From a bacterium (lineage in GTDB: Bacteria; Actinomycetota; Thermoleophilia; Solirubrobacterales; 70-9): DNA of 6,471 nt. Position 1 is the stretch's first letter. Every line of letters starts with the position of its first letter. The position numbers and the translations under genes are program-made. The stretch spans positions 1 through 6,471 of the forward strand of contig PKER01000284.1 of the NCBI GenBank assembly GCA_002919115.1, given 5' to 3'. Below are positions 1 to 6,129 of this stretch, piece after piece. Under the pieces are notes generated by a model. It had not been told where the DNA came from. It made no database searches and saw only the letters and a program-made list of their open reading frames with translations.

Positions 1-1001
1 CCCCGCCGCCCCCGCCGGAGCCCGCGCCCAAGCGCGAGTTCTGGACGCGCCGCAAGCTGATCGCGCTCGGGGTGATCCTCGCGCTGTTGATCGGCGTCGC
101 CGTCTGGGCGCTCACCCGCGCCGAGCAGGTGCGCGTGCCGGCCGTGGTGGGCTTCAAGCAGGACCGCGCCGAGCGCCTGCTGCGCGAGGCCGGCTTCGAC
201 GTCGCGCCGCGCACCTTCGAGAGCTGCGACGAGCCGCGCACGGTGGTCGAGCAGGACCCGGCGGGCGGCACGAACGCCGACAAGGGCTCGACGGTCACGA
301 TCCACGTCAGCATCGGCAGCCAGGTAGCCGTGCCGAACCTGGCGGGCATGCGGGTCGACCGCGCCGCGTCCCGCCTCAAGGACGCCCAGCTTCAGGCCGA
401 CCAGCGCGAGGTCTTCTCGAACCGGGTCGACCCGGGGCGCGTGGTGCGGACCGAGCCCCCGGCGGGCGAACAGGTAGCTTGCCAGTCCGTGGTCGTGATG
501 CTGGTCTCGCAGGGCGCGAACCTGGTGCCCGTTCCCGACGTGGTCGGCCTCGACGAGGCGGACGCCGAGACGGCGATCCGCGAGGCGCGCCTGATCCCGA
601 ACGTGGAGACCAGGGACGCGGACGAGCCGGAGGGCACGGTGATCGACCAGAGCCCCGCCCCCGGCACCGAGATCCGCCCGCGCAGCGAGGTGACCATCGT
701 CGTCTCCACCGGGGCCGGGTCGGTGCGGGTGCCGAACGTGGTCGGCCAGCCCGAGCGCACCGCGATCAATACCCTGCGCGACCGCGGCGTGACCAACGTG
801 GAGATCCGCAGGCAGGAGACGAACGTGCGCTCTCAGGACGGCCGGGTGCTGGACCAGGCGCCGAGCCCGGGCACCAGGATCAAGTCGGGCGACCGCGTGA
901 CCATCTACGTGGGCGAGTACGTCCCGCCTGAGCCGCCGCCCGACGACGACGTCTCCGCCGACGACGCCTCGCCGCGCGCGGCGGCCTGGAGGCGCCGATG
1001 A
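1..1001 (+). CDS. PASTA-domain membrane protein, C-terminal part (5' end outside window)
   Basis: The reading frame is open from base 3, so this is the 3' part of a longer gene. The GTG at 72 falls inside the membrane segment and is not a credible start. In order, the protein shows a proline-rich cytoplasmic stretch, a basic patch (KREFWTRRK), one transmembrane helix (about bases 57-110) and four PASTA repeats beginning near RVPAVVG, AVPNLAG, PVPDVVG and RVPNVVG. A Pro/Asp-rich tail ends in RRR. PASTA domains of known proteins sit outside the membrane and bind muropeptides or lipid II. The topology fits the C-terminal half of a PknB/StkP-type kinase, but the catalytic domain would lie upstream and is not visible. 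A kinase-free PASTA protein is equally possible. The first two repeats each hold one cysteine. The stop overlaps the ddl start, so the two genes are probably in one operon. Sure of PASTA and topology; unsure of kinase identity. Confidence 0.9.
   Translation, partial: PPPPPEPAPKREFWTRRKLIALGVILALLIGVAVWALTRAEQVRVPAVVGFKQDRAERLLREAGFDVAPRTFESCDEPRTVVEQDPAGGTNADKGSTVTIHVSIGSQVAVPNLAGMRVDRAASRLKDAQLQADQREVFSNRVDPGRVVRTEPPAGEQVACQSVVVMLVSQGANLVPVPDVVGLDEADAETAIREARLIPNVETRDADEPEGTVIDQSPAPGTEIRPRSEVTIVVSTGAGSVRVPNVVGQPERTAINTLRDRGVTNVEIRRQETNVRSQDGRVLDQAPSPGTRIKSGDRVTIYVGEYVPPEPPPDDDVSADDASPRAAAWRRR
988..992 (+). promoter_or_regulatory. Shine-Dalgarno sequence for ddl
   Basis: GGAGG lies 5 nt before the ATG at 998, inside the last codons of the PASTA gene. 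It supports that ATG as the ddl start and, with the ATGA stop/start overlap, suggests translational coupling. Confidence 0.75.
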
Positions 1002-1969
1002 AGGTGGCGGTGATCAGCGGCGGCCGCTCGAGCGAGCACGACGTCTCGCTGAGCTCGGGCGAGTCGGTGGCCGCCGGGCTCGAGCAGGCCGGGCACGAGG
1101 TCGTGCGGATCGTGATCGAGCGCGACGGCCGCTGGCTCATGGACGGCGAGGAGCTCGACCTGCGCCCGGCCGGCGGGCTCGCCGGCGCGGACGTCGCGTT
1201 CCCCGTGCTGCACGGCCCGTTCGGCGAGGACGGCACCGTCCAGGGCCTCTTGGAGTGCCTGGACATCCCGTACGCGGGCCCGGGGGTGCTGGGCGCGGCC
1301 GTGGCGATGGACAAGCTCGTCTGCAAGCGCCTGCTCGCCTTCCACGGGATCCCGCAGGTGGACTTCTGCGAGGTGGGCGAGCCCGGCTGGCGCGAGCGCG
1401 TCGCGTCATTCGGCACGCCCGTGTGGGTGAAGCCCTCGCGGCTCGGCTCGAGCGTCGGCATCTCGCGCGTGGAGGACCTGGCCGACCTCGACGCGGCGGT
1501 CGAGGAGGCGCGTCGGCACGACCCGCGCGTGATCGTCGAGGCGCACGCCGAGGGGCGCGAGGTGGAGTGCTCGGTGATCGGCAACGAGGAGCCCGAGACG
1601 TCCCTGCCGGGGGAGATCGTGACCGTGGGCCACGAGTGGTACGACTACGAGGCCAAGTACACGGAGGGCGGGATGCAGCTCCGCGTGCCCGCGCCGATCG
1701 GCGAGGAGGCGATCGCCCGCGTCCGCGAGCTGGCGGCGCGCGTGTACCGCGCGATCGACGGGCGCGGCATGGCGCGCTGCGACTTCTTCTACCTGGAGGG
1801 GTCGGGCGAGCTGCTCGTCAACGAGATCAACACGATCCCCGGGTTCACCTCGACGAGCGTGTTCGGGAAGCTGTTCGAGGCGAGCGGCGTGTCCTACCCG
1901 CAGCTCTGCGACCGCCTCGTGCGGCTCGCCGTCGAGCGGCACGAGCGCGAGCGCTCCTACGAGTTCTAG
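998..1969 (+). CDS. ddl: D-alanine--D-alanine ligase
   Basis: Cytoplasmic ATP-grasp ligase that joins two D-alanines with ATP to make the dipeptide later added to the UDP-MurNAc peptide by MurF. The 323 residues fit the usual length of the family (about 300-370). Visible motifs are GGRSSEHDVSL (8-18), with the glutamate that binds the first D-Ala; HGPFGEDG (72-79); the ATP-binding stretch VKPSRLGSSVGIS (144-156); YDYEAKY (215-221) of the omega loop; RCDFF (260-264); and LVNEINTIPGFTSTS (273-287), with the metal ligands Glu276 and Asn278. The tyrosine of the KY pair is the residue that in E. coli DdlB favours D-Ala over D-lactate, so a vancomycin-resistance (VanA-like) depsipeptide ligase is unlikely. 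The start overlaps the PASTA gene stop by 4 nt (ATGA) and has a clear Shine-Dalgarno. The gene ends 16 nt from the convergent kinase gene, with no clear terminator between them. Confidence 0.97.
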   Translation: MKVAVISGGRSSEHDVSLSSGESVAAGLEQAGHEVVRIVIERDGRWLMDGEELDLRPAGGLAGADVAFPVLHGPFGEDGTVQGLLECLDIPYAGPGVLGAAVAMDKLVCKRLLAFHGIPQVDFCEVGEPGWRERVASFGTPVWVKPSRLGSSVGISRVEDLADLDAAVEEARRHDPRVIVEAHAEGREVECSVIGNEEPETSLPGEIVTVGHEWYDYEAKYTEGGMQLRVPAPIGEEAIARVRELAARVYRAIDGRGMARCDFFYLEGSGELLVNEINTIPGFTSTSVFGKLFEASGVSYPQLCDRLVRLAVERHERERSYEF

Positions 1970-1985
1970 GCAGGCCGAGCCGCGC

Positions 1986-3524
1986 TCAGTCCGAGAGCGC
2001 GAGCTCGCTGATCGAGGCGGAGTAGCCGCCGTCCTCGTTCTCGGTGAGCGAGGTGATCCAGATGAGGACCCACTGGGCCTCGCCGCCCAGCTCGAGCGCG
2101 ACGCTGTTGCTCTCCTCGGCGGCGTTGAACTCGGCGACCGGCTCGCCCCAGCCCGCGAGGTCCTTGGGCGGGGTGCCGGGCGGGGCGGCGTAGACCTGCC
2201 CGCTGAAGCCGGGCTTGGCGGTGCCGATCTCGAGCGTCGCGGCCGTGAACGGCTCGCTGGCCTCGACCACGAGGCCCACGCCGGTCTTCTCGCCGCCGGT
2301 GGCGTCGGCGATCACCGGCGCGGCGTCGTAGGTCTCGGTCGACCACGCGGTCGCCGGGTCGCCGTCTAAGGGCAGCTCGACCTCGGTGGGGTGCTCCTGG
2401 TTGTCGCCCTGCGGGTCGAAGTCCCGGGCGGAGACGAGCTCGATCCGCGTCGTGCTCGGCTCGGCGCCCTGGTCGTTGCCCGCCGCGCGCTGGGGCCCGC
2501 GGTCCTCGTTGCCGAGGCTGACGAAGAGGAGCGCCGCGATCACGCCGACGAGCACGAGCAGCGTGCCCGCGACCGAGGCCCGGCGGGGTGTGAGCAGCCG
2601 CTGGCGCTCCGGCACCGAGTCGAGCACGGTGGTCGCCTCGCCGCCCGCGCCGCCGGCGCGCGCCACCTCGACCTCGAGCGCGGCCTCCAGGTCGGCGACC
2701 ATCGCGGCCACGTCGGGGTAGCGCTTGCGCGGCTCCTTCTGCGTGGCCCGGTCGACCACGGCGGCGAGGGCCGAGGAGACCCCCGGGCGGCGACGCTGCA
2801 CGTCCGGGACCTCCTCGTTCACGTGCTTCATGGCGACGCCGACGACCGTCTCCGCCTTGAACGGCACGTCGCCGATCAGCATCTCGTAGAGGACGATGCC
2901 GAGCGAGTAGATGTCCGAGCGGGCGTCGATCTCCTTGCCCATCGCCTGCTCTGGCGAGACGTAGTCGGTGGTGCCGAGCACGCGGCCGGTCTTGGTGAGG
3001 CCGTCCGAGTCGAGCGACAGCGCGATGCCGAAGTCGGTGACCTTGGCGCGCCCCTCCGGGTCGATGAGGACGTTCTGCGGCTTGACGTCGCGGTGCACCA
3101 TGTTCAGGGCGTGCGCCGCCTGCAGGCCGCGGCCGATCTCGATCGCGTAGGCGGCGGCCTCGTCCAGCGGCAGGCGCCCGAGGCGCTCGATGCGCTGCTT
3201 GAGCGTCTCGCCGGGGACGTACTCGAAGACGATGTAGGGGCGCCCGTGGTCCTCGCCCGCGTCGATCACGGCGACCACGTTGGGGTGCGAGAGCTGCGCG
3301 ACCGCCCGGGCCTCGCGCCGGAAGCGCTCCTCTTGGTCGGGCTGCCCCGACATCTCGCGGTGCAGGACCTTGACCGCGACCTGCCGCTCCAGGGTGAGGT
3401 CGGTGGCGAGATAGACGGTCGACATGCCGCCGCTGCCGAGCTTGCCGTCGAGCCGGTAACGGTCCGACAAAACGGTGCCGACCAGGCCCGTCCCGAGTCC
3501 CTGTTGCGGTGCGTCAGCGCTCAT
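1986..3524 (-). CDS. Transmembrane Ser/Thr protein kinase with MviN-like ectodomain
   Basis: Receptor-type eukaryotic-like kinase of 512 residues. The cytoplasmic catalytic domain spans about 23-282. It has the glycine loop LGSGGMSTVY (29-38), lysine 52 in VAVKV, glutamate 71, catalytic loop HRDVKPQN (144-151), DFG (164-166), an activation segment with threonines 177, 179, 185 and 186 ending in VSPEQ, and SDIYSLG (203-209). No key residue is missing, so it should be active. A linker leads to one membrane helix (about 316-337). The roughly 170-residue outer part holds DFDPQGDNQEHP (368-379), DGDPATAWSTETY (387-399) and a final beta-rich stretch with VLIWITSL (486-493). By recall, these resemble the discoidin/jelly-roll ectodomain of mycobacterial MviN (Rv3910), not PASTA. 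The ATG at 3524 has GAGG 5 nt upstream. The gene is divergent from the DsbA-like gene and convergent with ddl. Its ligand and substrates are unknown; an envelope-sensing role is inferred. Confidence 0.95.
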   Translation of the reverse strand: MSADAPQQGLGTGLVGTVLSDRYRLDGKLGSGGMSTVYLATDLTLERQVAVKVLHREMSGQPDQEERFRREARAVAQLSHPNVVAVIDAGEDHGRPYIVFEYVPGETLKQRIERLGRLPLDEAAAYAIEIGRGLQAAHALNMVHRDVKPQNVLIDPEGRAKVTDFGIALSLDSDGLTKTGRVLGTTDYVSPEQAMGKEIDARSDIYSLGIVLYEMLIGDVPFKAETVVGVAMKHVNEEVPDVQRRRPGVSSALAAVVDRATQKEPRKRYPDVAAMVADLEAALEVEVARAGGAGGEATTVLDSVPERQRLLTPRRASVAGTLLVLVGVIAALLFVSLGNEDRGPQRAAGNDQGAEPSTTRIELVSARDFDPQGDNQEHPTEVELPLDGDPATAWSTETYDAAPVIADATGGEKTGVGLVVEASEPFTAATLEIGTAKPGFSGQVYAAPPGTPPKDLAGWGEPVAEFNAAEESNSVALELGGEAQWVLIWITSLTENEDGGYSASISELALSD

Positions 3525-3591
3525 CGAAGCCTCAACAGCCTATTTTTCGACACGCGCCCAAGACCTCGCCGGCCGGGCGCATCCCTGCACG
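3525..3591. promoter_or_regulatory. Divergent intergenic region, probable promoters
   Basis: This 67-bp gap between the divergent kinase and DsbA-like starts is the only real intergenic space in the window that could drive both genes. It contains a run of A/T (TATTTTT at 3541-3547) that stands out in GC-rich surroundings. TATTTT would fit an actinobacterial -10 element (TAnnnT) for the plus-strand gene, about 45 nt before its ATG, but no convincing -35 is spaced correctly. No clear -10/-35 pair was found for the kinase either. The call rests on gene orientation and base composition. Confidence 0.4.
3530..3533 (-). promoter_or_regulatory. Shine-Dalgarno sequence for the kinase gene
   Basis: Read on the minus strand this is GAGG, 5 nt before the ATG at 3524. 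It supports that start over any internal one. Confidence 0.5.
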
Positions 3592-4473
3592 ATGACCGTC
3601 GAAGTCCGCTACCTGACAGATCCAGCCTGCGCCTGGTCGTGGGGCGCCGAGCCGAAGCTGCGGCGGTTGATGTGGGAGTTCGGGGATGGCCTGCGCTTCC
3701 GGTTCGTCCTGGGTGGCCTCGCTCGATCCTACGGCCCGGAGTACCGGGACAGCGACGGGGGCATCGGCGCGGGCTCCGACCCATACGCCGACCTGATGGC
3801 GCACTGGCTCGAGGTCAGCGCGCAGACCGGGATGCCGGTCGATCCGAGGATCTGGCGGGTGGCGCCGCTCTCCTCGACGTACCCGGCGTGCATCGCGGTG
3901 AAGGCGGCCCAGGACCAGGGCCCCGACGCGGCCTACCGGTACCTGCGCCGCCTGCGCGAGGCGATCATGCTCGAGCGCCGCAAGGCGGACAACCTGGAGG
4001 CGCTCGTCGCCGTGGCGGAGCCCGCCGGGATCGACGCGCAGCGTTTCCGCATCGACGCCCAGTCCAACGACGCGCTCGAGCGCTTCGGCTACGACCTCGA
4101 CGAGGTGCGCACGATCCCCGACGAGGCGCGCGCGGTGGAGGGCGCGGTCGCCGAGACCGAGGGCCGCGAGCGGCTCGCCTTCCCGGCGCTGGTCTTCGTC
4201 GCCGAGGGCGGTGAGCGCCACGCCGTGTACGGGCGCGCGGACTACGAGGCCTGGCGCGCCGCCGCGATCGCCGCCGGCGCGGAGCCGGCGAACGCGGGCA
4301 AGCCCGGCGTCATGGAGGTCGTCGAGCGCTTCGGCCGCGTGGCGACCCGCGAGGTCGAGGAGATCACCGGCCTGCCCGCCCCGGTCGCGCGCGCGGAGCT
4401 CTGGTCGCTCGCCCGCGAGTGGCGCCTGCGCCCCGTCCCCGTGCTGGGCGGGGAGCTCTGGGAGACGGCGTAG
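3592..4473 (+). CDS. DsbA-family thioredoxin-fold protein, single active-site cysteine
   Basis: A 293-residue protein of the DsbA/FrnE-like group. It has an N-terminal strand followed by DPACAWSWGAEP (10-21), a helical insert with SSTYPACIAVKAAQDQG (94-110) and LREAIMLERRKADN (121-134), and FPALVFV (197-203), whose proline is the expected cis-proline. The active-site position reads C13-A-W-S16, so the second cysteine of a CxxC pair is replaced by serine and ordinary dithiol oxidase activity is doubtful. A monothiol, isomerase-like or adaptor role (compare the SpxH/YjbH branch) is possible. There is no signal peptide, so it is probably cytoplasmic. Residues about 238-293 form an extra segment, ERFGRVATREVEEITGLP then AELWSLAREWRLRP, that looks like a small helical or winged-helix domain. 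The ATG at 3592 is chosen because the thioredoxin fold begins there; the frame is open back to 3475, inside the kinase gene. No good Shine-Dalgarno is seen. The specific function is unknown. Confidence 0.85.
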   Translation: MTVEVRYLTDPACAWSWGAEPKLRRLMWEFGDGLRFRFVLGGLARSYGPEYRDSDGGIGAGSDPYADLMAHWLEVSAQTGMPVDPRIWRVAPLSSTYPACIAVKAAQDQGPDAAYRYLRRLREAIMLERRKADNLEALVAVAEPAGIDAQRFRIDAQSNDALERFGYDLDEVRTIPDEARAVEGAVAETEGRERLAFPALVFVAEGGERHAVYGRADYEAWRAAAIAAGAEPANAGKPGVMEVVERFGRVATREVEEITGLPAPVARAELWSLAREWRLRPVPVLGGELWETA

Positions 4474-4501
4474 CGCCGGACCGCGAACTCGCGATGCGGG
4501 A

Positions 4502-5128
4502 TCAGCCGCGCTCCAGCTCGCGCACGGCCTCGACGATCTCCGCCGGGGCGCGCTCCGGGGAGCCGGTGCCGAACGGGGGCTTGGGGTCGTACTCGATGCC
4601 CAGCTCGGCGGCCTTGGCGGCGTCCTCGCCGAAGAGCTCCGCGGCGACGGTGAGGCCGAGCTCGATGCCGGCGGAGACGCCGGCGGCGGTGACCACCTTG
4701 CCGTCGCGGACGACGCGCTCGGCCACGGGGGTCGCGCCGTACTTCGGCAGCTCGTCGCGGTAGGCCCAGTGGGTGGTCGCGCGCCTGCCCTCCAGCAGCC
4801 CGGCGGCGCCGAGCAGGAGCGCGCCGGTGCACACCGAGGCCGTGACGCGCGTGTGCTCGTGCACGCGCTGGATCCAGCCGAGCAGCCGCTCGTCGTCGAG
4901 GAGCACGCGGTTGCCCTCGCCGCCGGGGACGATGAGGGCGTCGGCGGCGGCGATGTCGGCCGTGGTCCCCCCCGCGACGAGCGCGAGGTTGCCGGTGTCG
5001 GTGATGACGGCGCCCTCGCGCGGGGCGACCATGATCACCTCGGCGCCGGGGATGTGGGCGAGCGCCTCGTACGGCCCGACCGCATCGAGCGCCGTGAGCT
5101 TCTCGTAGATCAGGATCGCGATCAGCAT
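4502..5128 (-). CDS. DJ-1/PfpI family protein, isonitrile hydratase-like
   Basis: A 208-residue cytoplasmic protein of the class I glutamine amidotransferase-like (DJ-1/PfpI) superfamily. Visible features are LTALDAVGPYEAL (11-23) with Asp15; IVPGGEG (66-72); the nucleophile elbow SVCTGALLLGAAGLL (98-112) with Cys100-Thr101; ATTHWAYRDELPKYGATPV (117-135); VVTAAGVSAGIELGL (145-159); and a tail with YDPKPPFGTGSP (180-191). Aspartate rather than glutamate near the nucleophile and the THWAY segment match the isonitrile hydratase (InhA, Pseudomonas) branch and AraC-type regulators that carry this domain. No DNA-binding domain is present here. Hydration of isocyanides to formamides is therefore a possible reaction, but family members are diverse and the substrate is not proven. 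The ATG overlaps the purM stop by one base (TGATG), making it the last gene of the uppP-purM operon. It converges on the DsbA-like gene across 28 nt with no strong terminator. Confidence 0.92.
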   Translation of the reverse strand: MLIAILIYEKLTALDAVGPYEALAHIPGAEVIMVAPREGAVITDTGNLALVAGGTTADIAAADALIVPGGEGNRVLLDDERLLGWIQRVHEHTRVTASVCTGALLLGAAGLLEGRRATTHWAYRDELPKYGATPVAERVVRDGKVVTAAGVSAGIELGLTVAAELFGEDAAKAAELGIEYDPKPPFGTGSPERAPAEIVEAVRELERG

Positions 5129-6129
5129 CAGCGGCGCTCAACGCTACCGGCCCGGTCGGTGACGCGCCCCACGACCCGCGTGCCGGGGTGGTGGCGGGCG
5201 AGCAGCTCACAGGCCGCGTCGGCGTCGGCGGAGGGCACGATGCAGACGAAGCCGAGGCCCATGTTGAAGACCTCGTACATCTCCTCGTCGTCGACCCCGC
5301 CGACCTCCTGGATCAGGCCGAAGATCGGCGGCACGGGCAGCGGGTCGGTGATCTCGTAGCCCACCGCGCGCGAGAGGCGCAGTAAGTTGTTGAGCCCGTC
5401 GCCGGTGATGTGCGCGAGCCCGCGCACGTCGACGTCGGAGCGCAGGAGCTCGAGGACCGCGCGCACGTAGATCGCCGTCGGCTCGAGCAGGACGTCGCCG
5501 AGCGGGCGGCCCAGGCGCTCGTCGTCGAGCGGGATGCCGACCAGCACCTTGCGGGCGAGCGTGTAGCCGTTGGAGTGCAGGCCGCTCGAGGGCAGGCCGA
5601 TCAGCACGTCCCCGGGCGCGATGCGCTCGCCGGTCACGATCTCGTCGAGCGCGACCAGCCCGATCGCGCTGCCGGTGAGCTCCCAGCCGCTCACCACGTC
5701 GCCCACCTGCGCGATCTCGCCGCCCGGGATCTCGATCCCGGCCAGCTCGGCGCCGGCCCGCAGCCCCTTGCCGATCTCGCCGATCACCTCGGCGTCCGCG
5801 GTCGCGCAGAGGATCGTGTCGACCAGCGCGATCGGCTCGGCGCCCACGCAGATCAGGTCGTTGACGTTCATCGCGATGCAGTCGATCCCGATCGTGTCGA
5901 AGCGTCCGAGCCGCTCGGCGACGAGCATCTTCGTGCCGACCCCGTCGGTGCCGAACGCGACCCCGGTGCGCTCGTCGATGCGCAGCACGCTCGCGTAGTG
6001 CCCGGGCAGGTCGACCACGCGCGAGGGCTTGCCCGTGTCGATGCGCGAAAGGTGCGCGACGAGCGCGCTCACCGCCCGATCGGCGGCGCGCTGGCTCACG
6101 CCGGCCCTTGCGTACGCGTCCTGGCTCAC
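5128..6129 (-). CDS. purM: Phosphoribosylformylglycinamidine cyclo-ligase (AIR synthetase)
   Basis: Catalyses ATP-dependent ring closure of FGAM to AIR, a step of de novo purine synthesis, in the cytoplasm. From the GTG at 6129 the protein has 333 residues, slightly short of the usual 340-350. Motifs: FGTDGVGTKMLVA (59-71), IGIDCIAMNVNDLICVGAEP (80-99), GLPSSGLHSNGYTLARKV (178-195), LLEPTAIYV (214-222), AHITGDGLNNLLRL (239-252) and EMYEVFNMGLGF (283-294). GGEIAQV (136-142) replaces the common GGETAEM, and GDGLNNLLRL replaces GGGLxENLPR; both are unusual for a bacterial enzyme. The GTG start is preferred over an ATG at 6189. It gives a 4-nt GTGA overlap with the uppP stop, and the VSQDAYARAGV start matches the usual short N-terminus (YxxAGV), whereas the longer form would run 64 nt into uppP. 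Leu249 uses the rare TTA codon. The stop overlaps the next gene by 1 nt. Confidence 0.95.
   Translation of the reverse strand: MSQDAYARAGVSQRAADRAVSALVAHLSRIDTGKPSRVVDLPGHYASVLRIDERTGVAFGTDGVGTKMLVAERLGRFDTIGIDCIAMNVNDLICVGAEPIALVDTILCATADAEVIGEIGKGLRAGAELAGIEIPGGEIAQVGDVVSGWELTGSAIGLVALDEIVTGERIAPGDVLIGLPSSGLHSNGYTLARKVLVGIPLDDERLGRPLGDVLLEPTAIYVRAVLELLRSDVDVRGLAHITGDGLNNLLRLSRAVGYEITDPLPVPPIFGLIQEVGGVDDEEMYEVFNMGLGFVCIVPSADADAACELLARHHPGTRVVGRVTDRAGSVERR

Noticed and set aside
998..1969. VanA/VanB-type D-Ala-D-Lac ligase
   Set aside because: The omega loop reads YDYEAKY, with the tyrosine typical of D-Ala-D-Ala ligases, and there are no vanH or vanX neighbours.
1970..1985. Possible bidirectional terminator between ddl and the kinase gene
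   Set aside because: The gap is 16 nt, with no stable stem-loop and no T-tract.
3475..3591. Upstream start for the DsbA-like protein
   Set aside because: It would begin inside the divergent kinase gene and add 39 residues with no match to the fold. The ATG at 3592 begins right at the first beta strand.
3618..3654. Classical CxxC disulfide oxidase active site
   Set aside because: The position reads Cys-Ala-Trp-Ser and no signal peptide is present, so a periplasmic DsbA oxidase role is not supported.
2391..4214. Long plus-strand open frame antisense to the kinase gene
   Set aside because: It lies opposite a clear kinase gene and is rich in Arg/Ala/Gly/Asp/His with no recognisable motif. Long shadow frames are expected in GC-rich DNA.
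4474..4501. Possible terminator between the convergent DsbA-like and PfpI genes
   Set aside because: Only a 4-bp CGCG stem with an AACT loop (4482-4493) is seen, with no T-tract; too weak to call.
4211..5359. Plus-strand open frame spanning the DsbA end, the PfpI gene and the purM end
   Set aside because: It crosses three well-supported genes in another frame or strand and has low-complexity composition with no domain.
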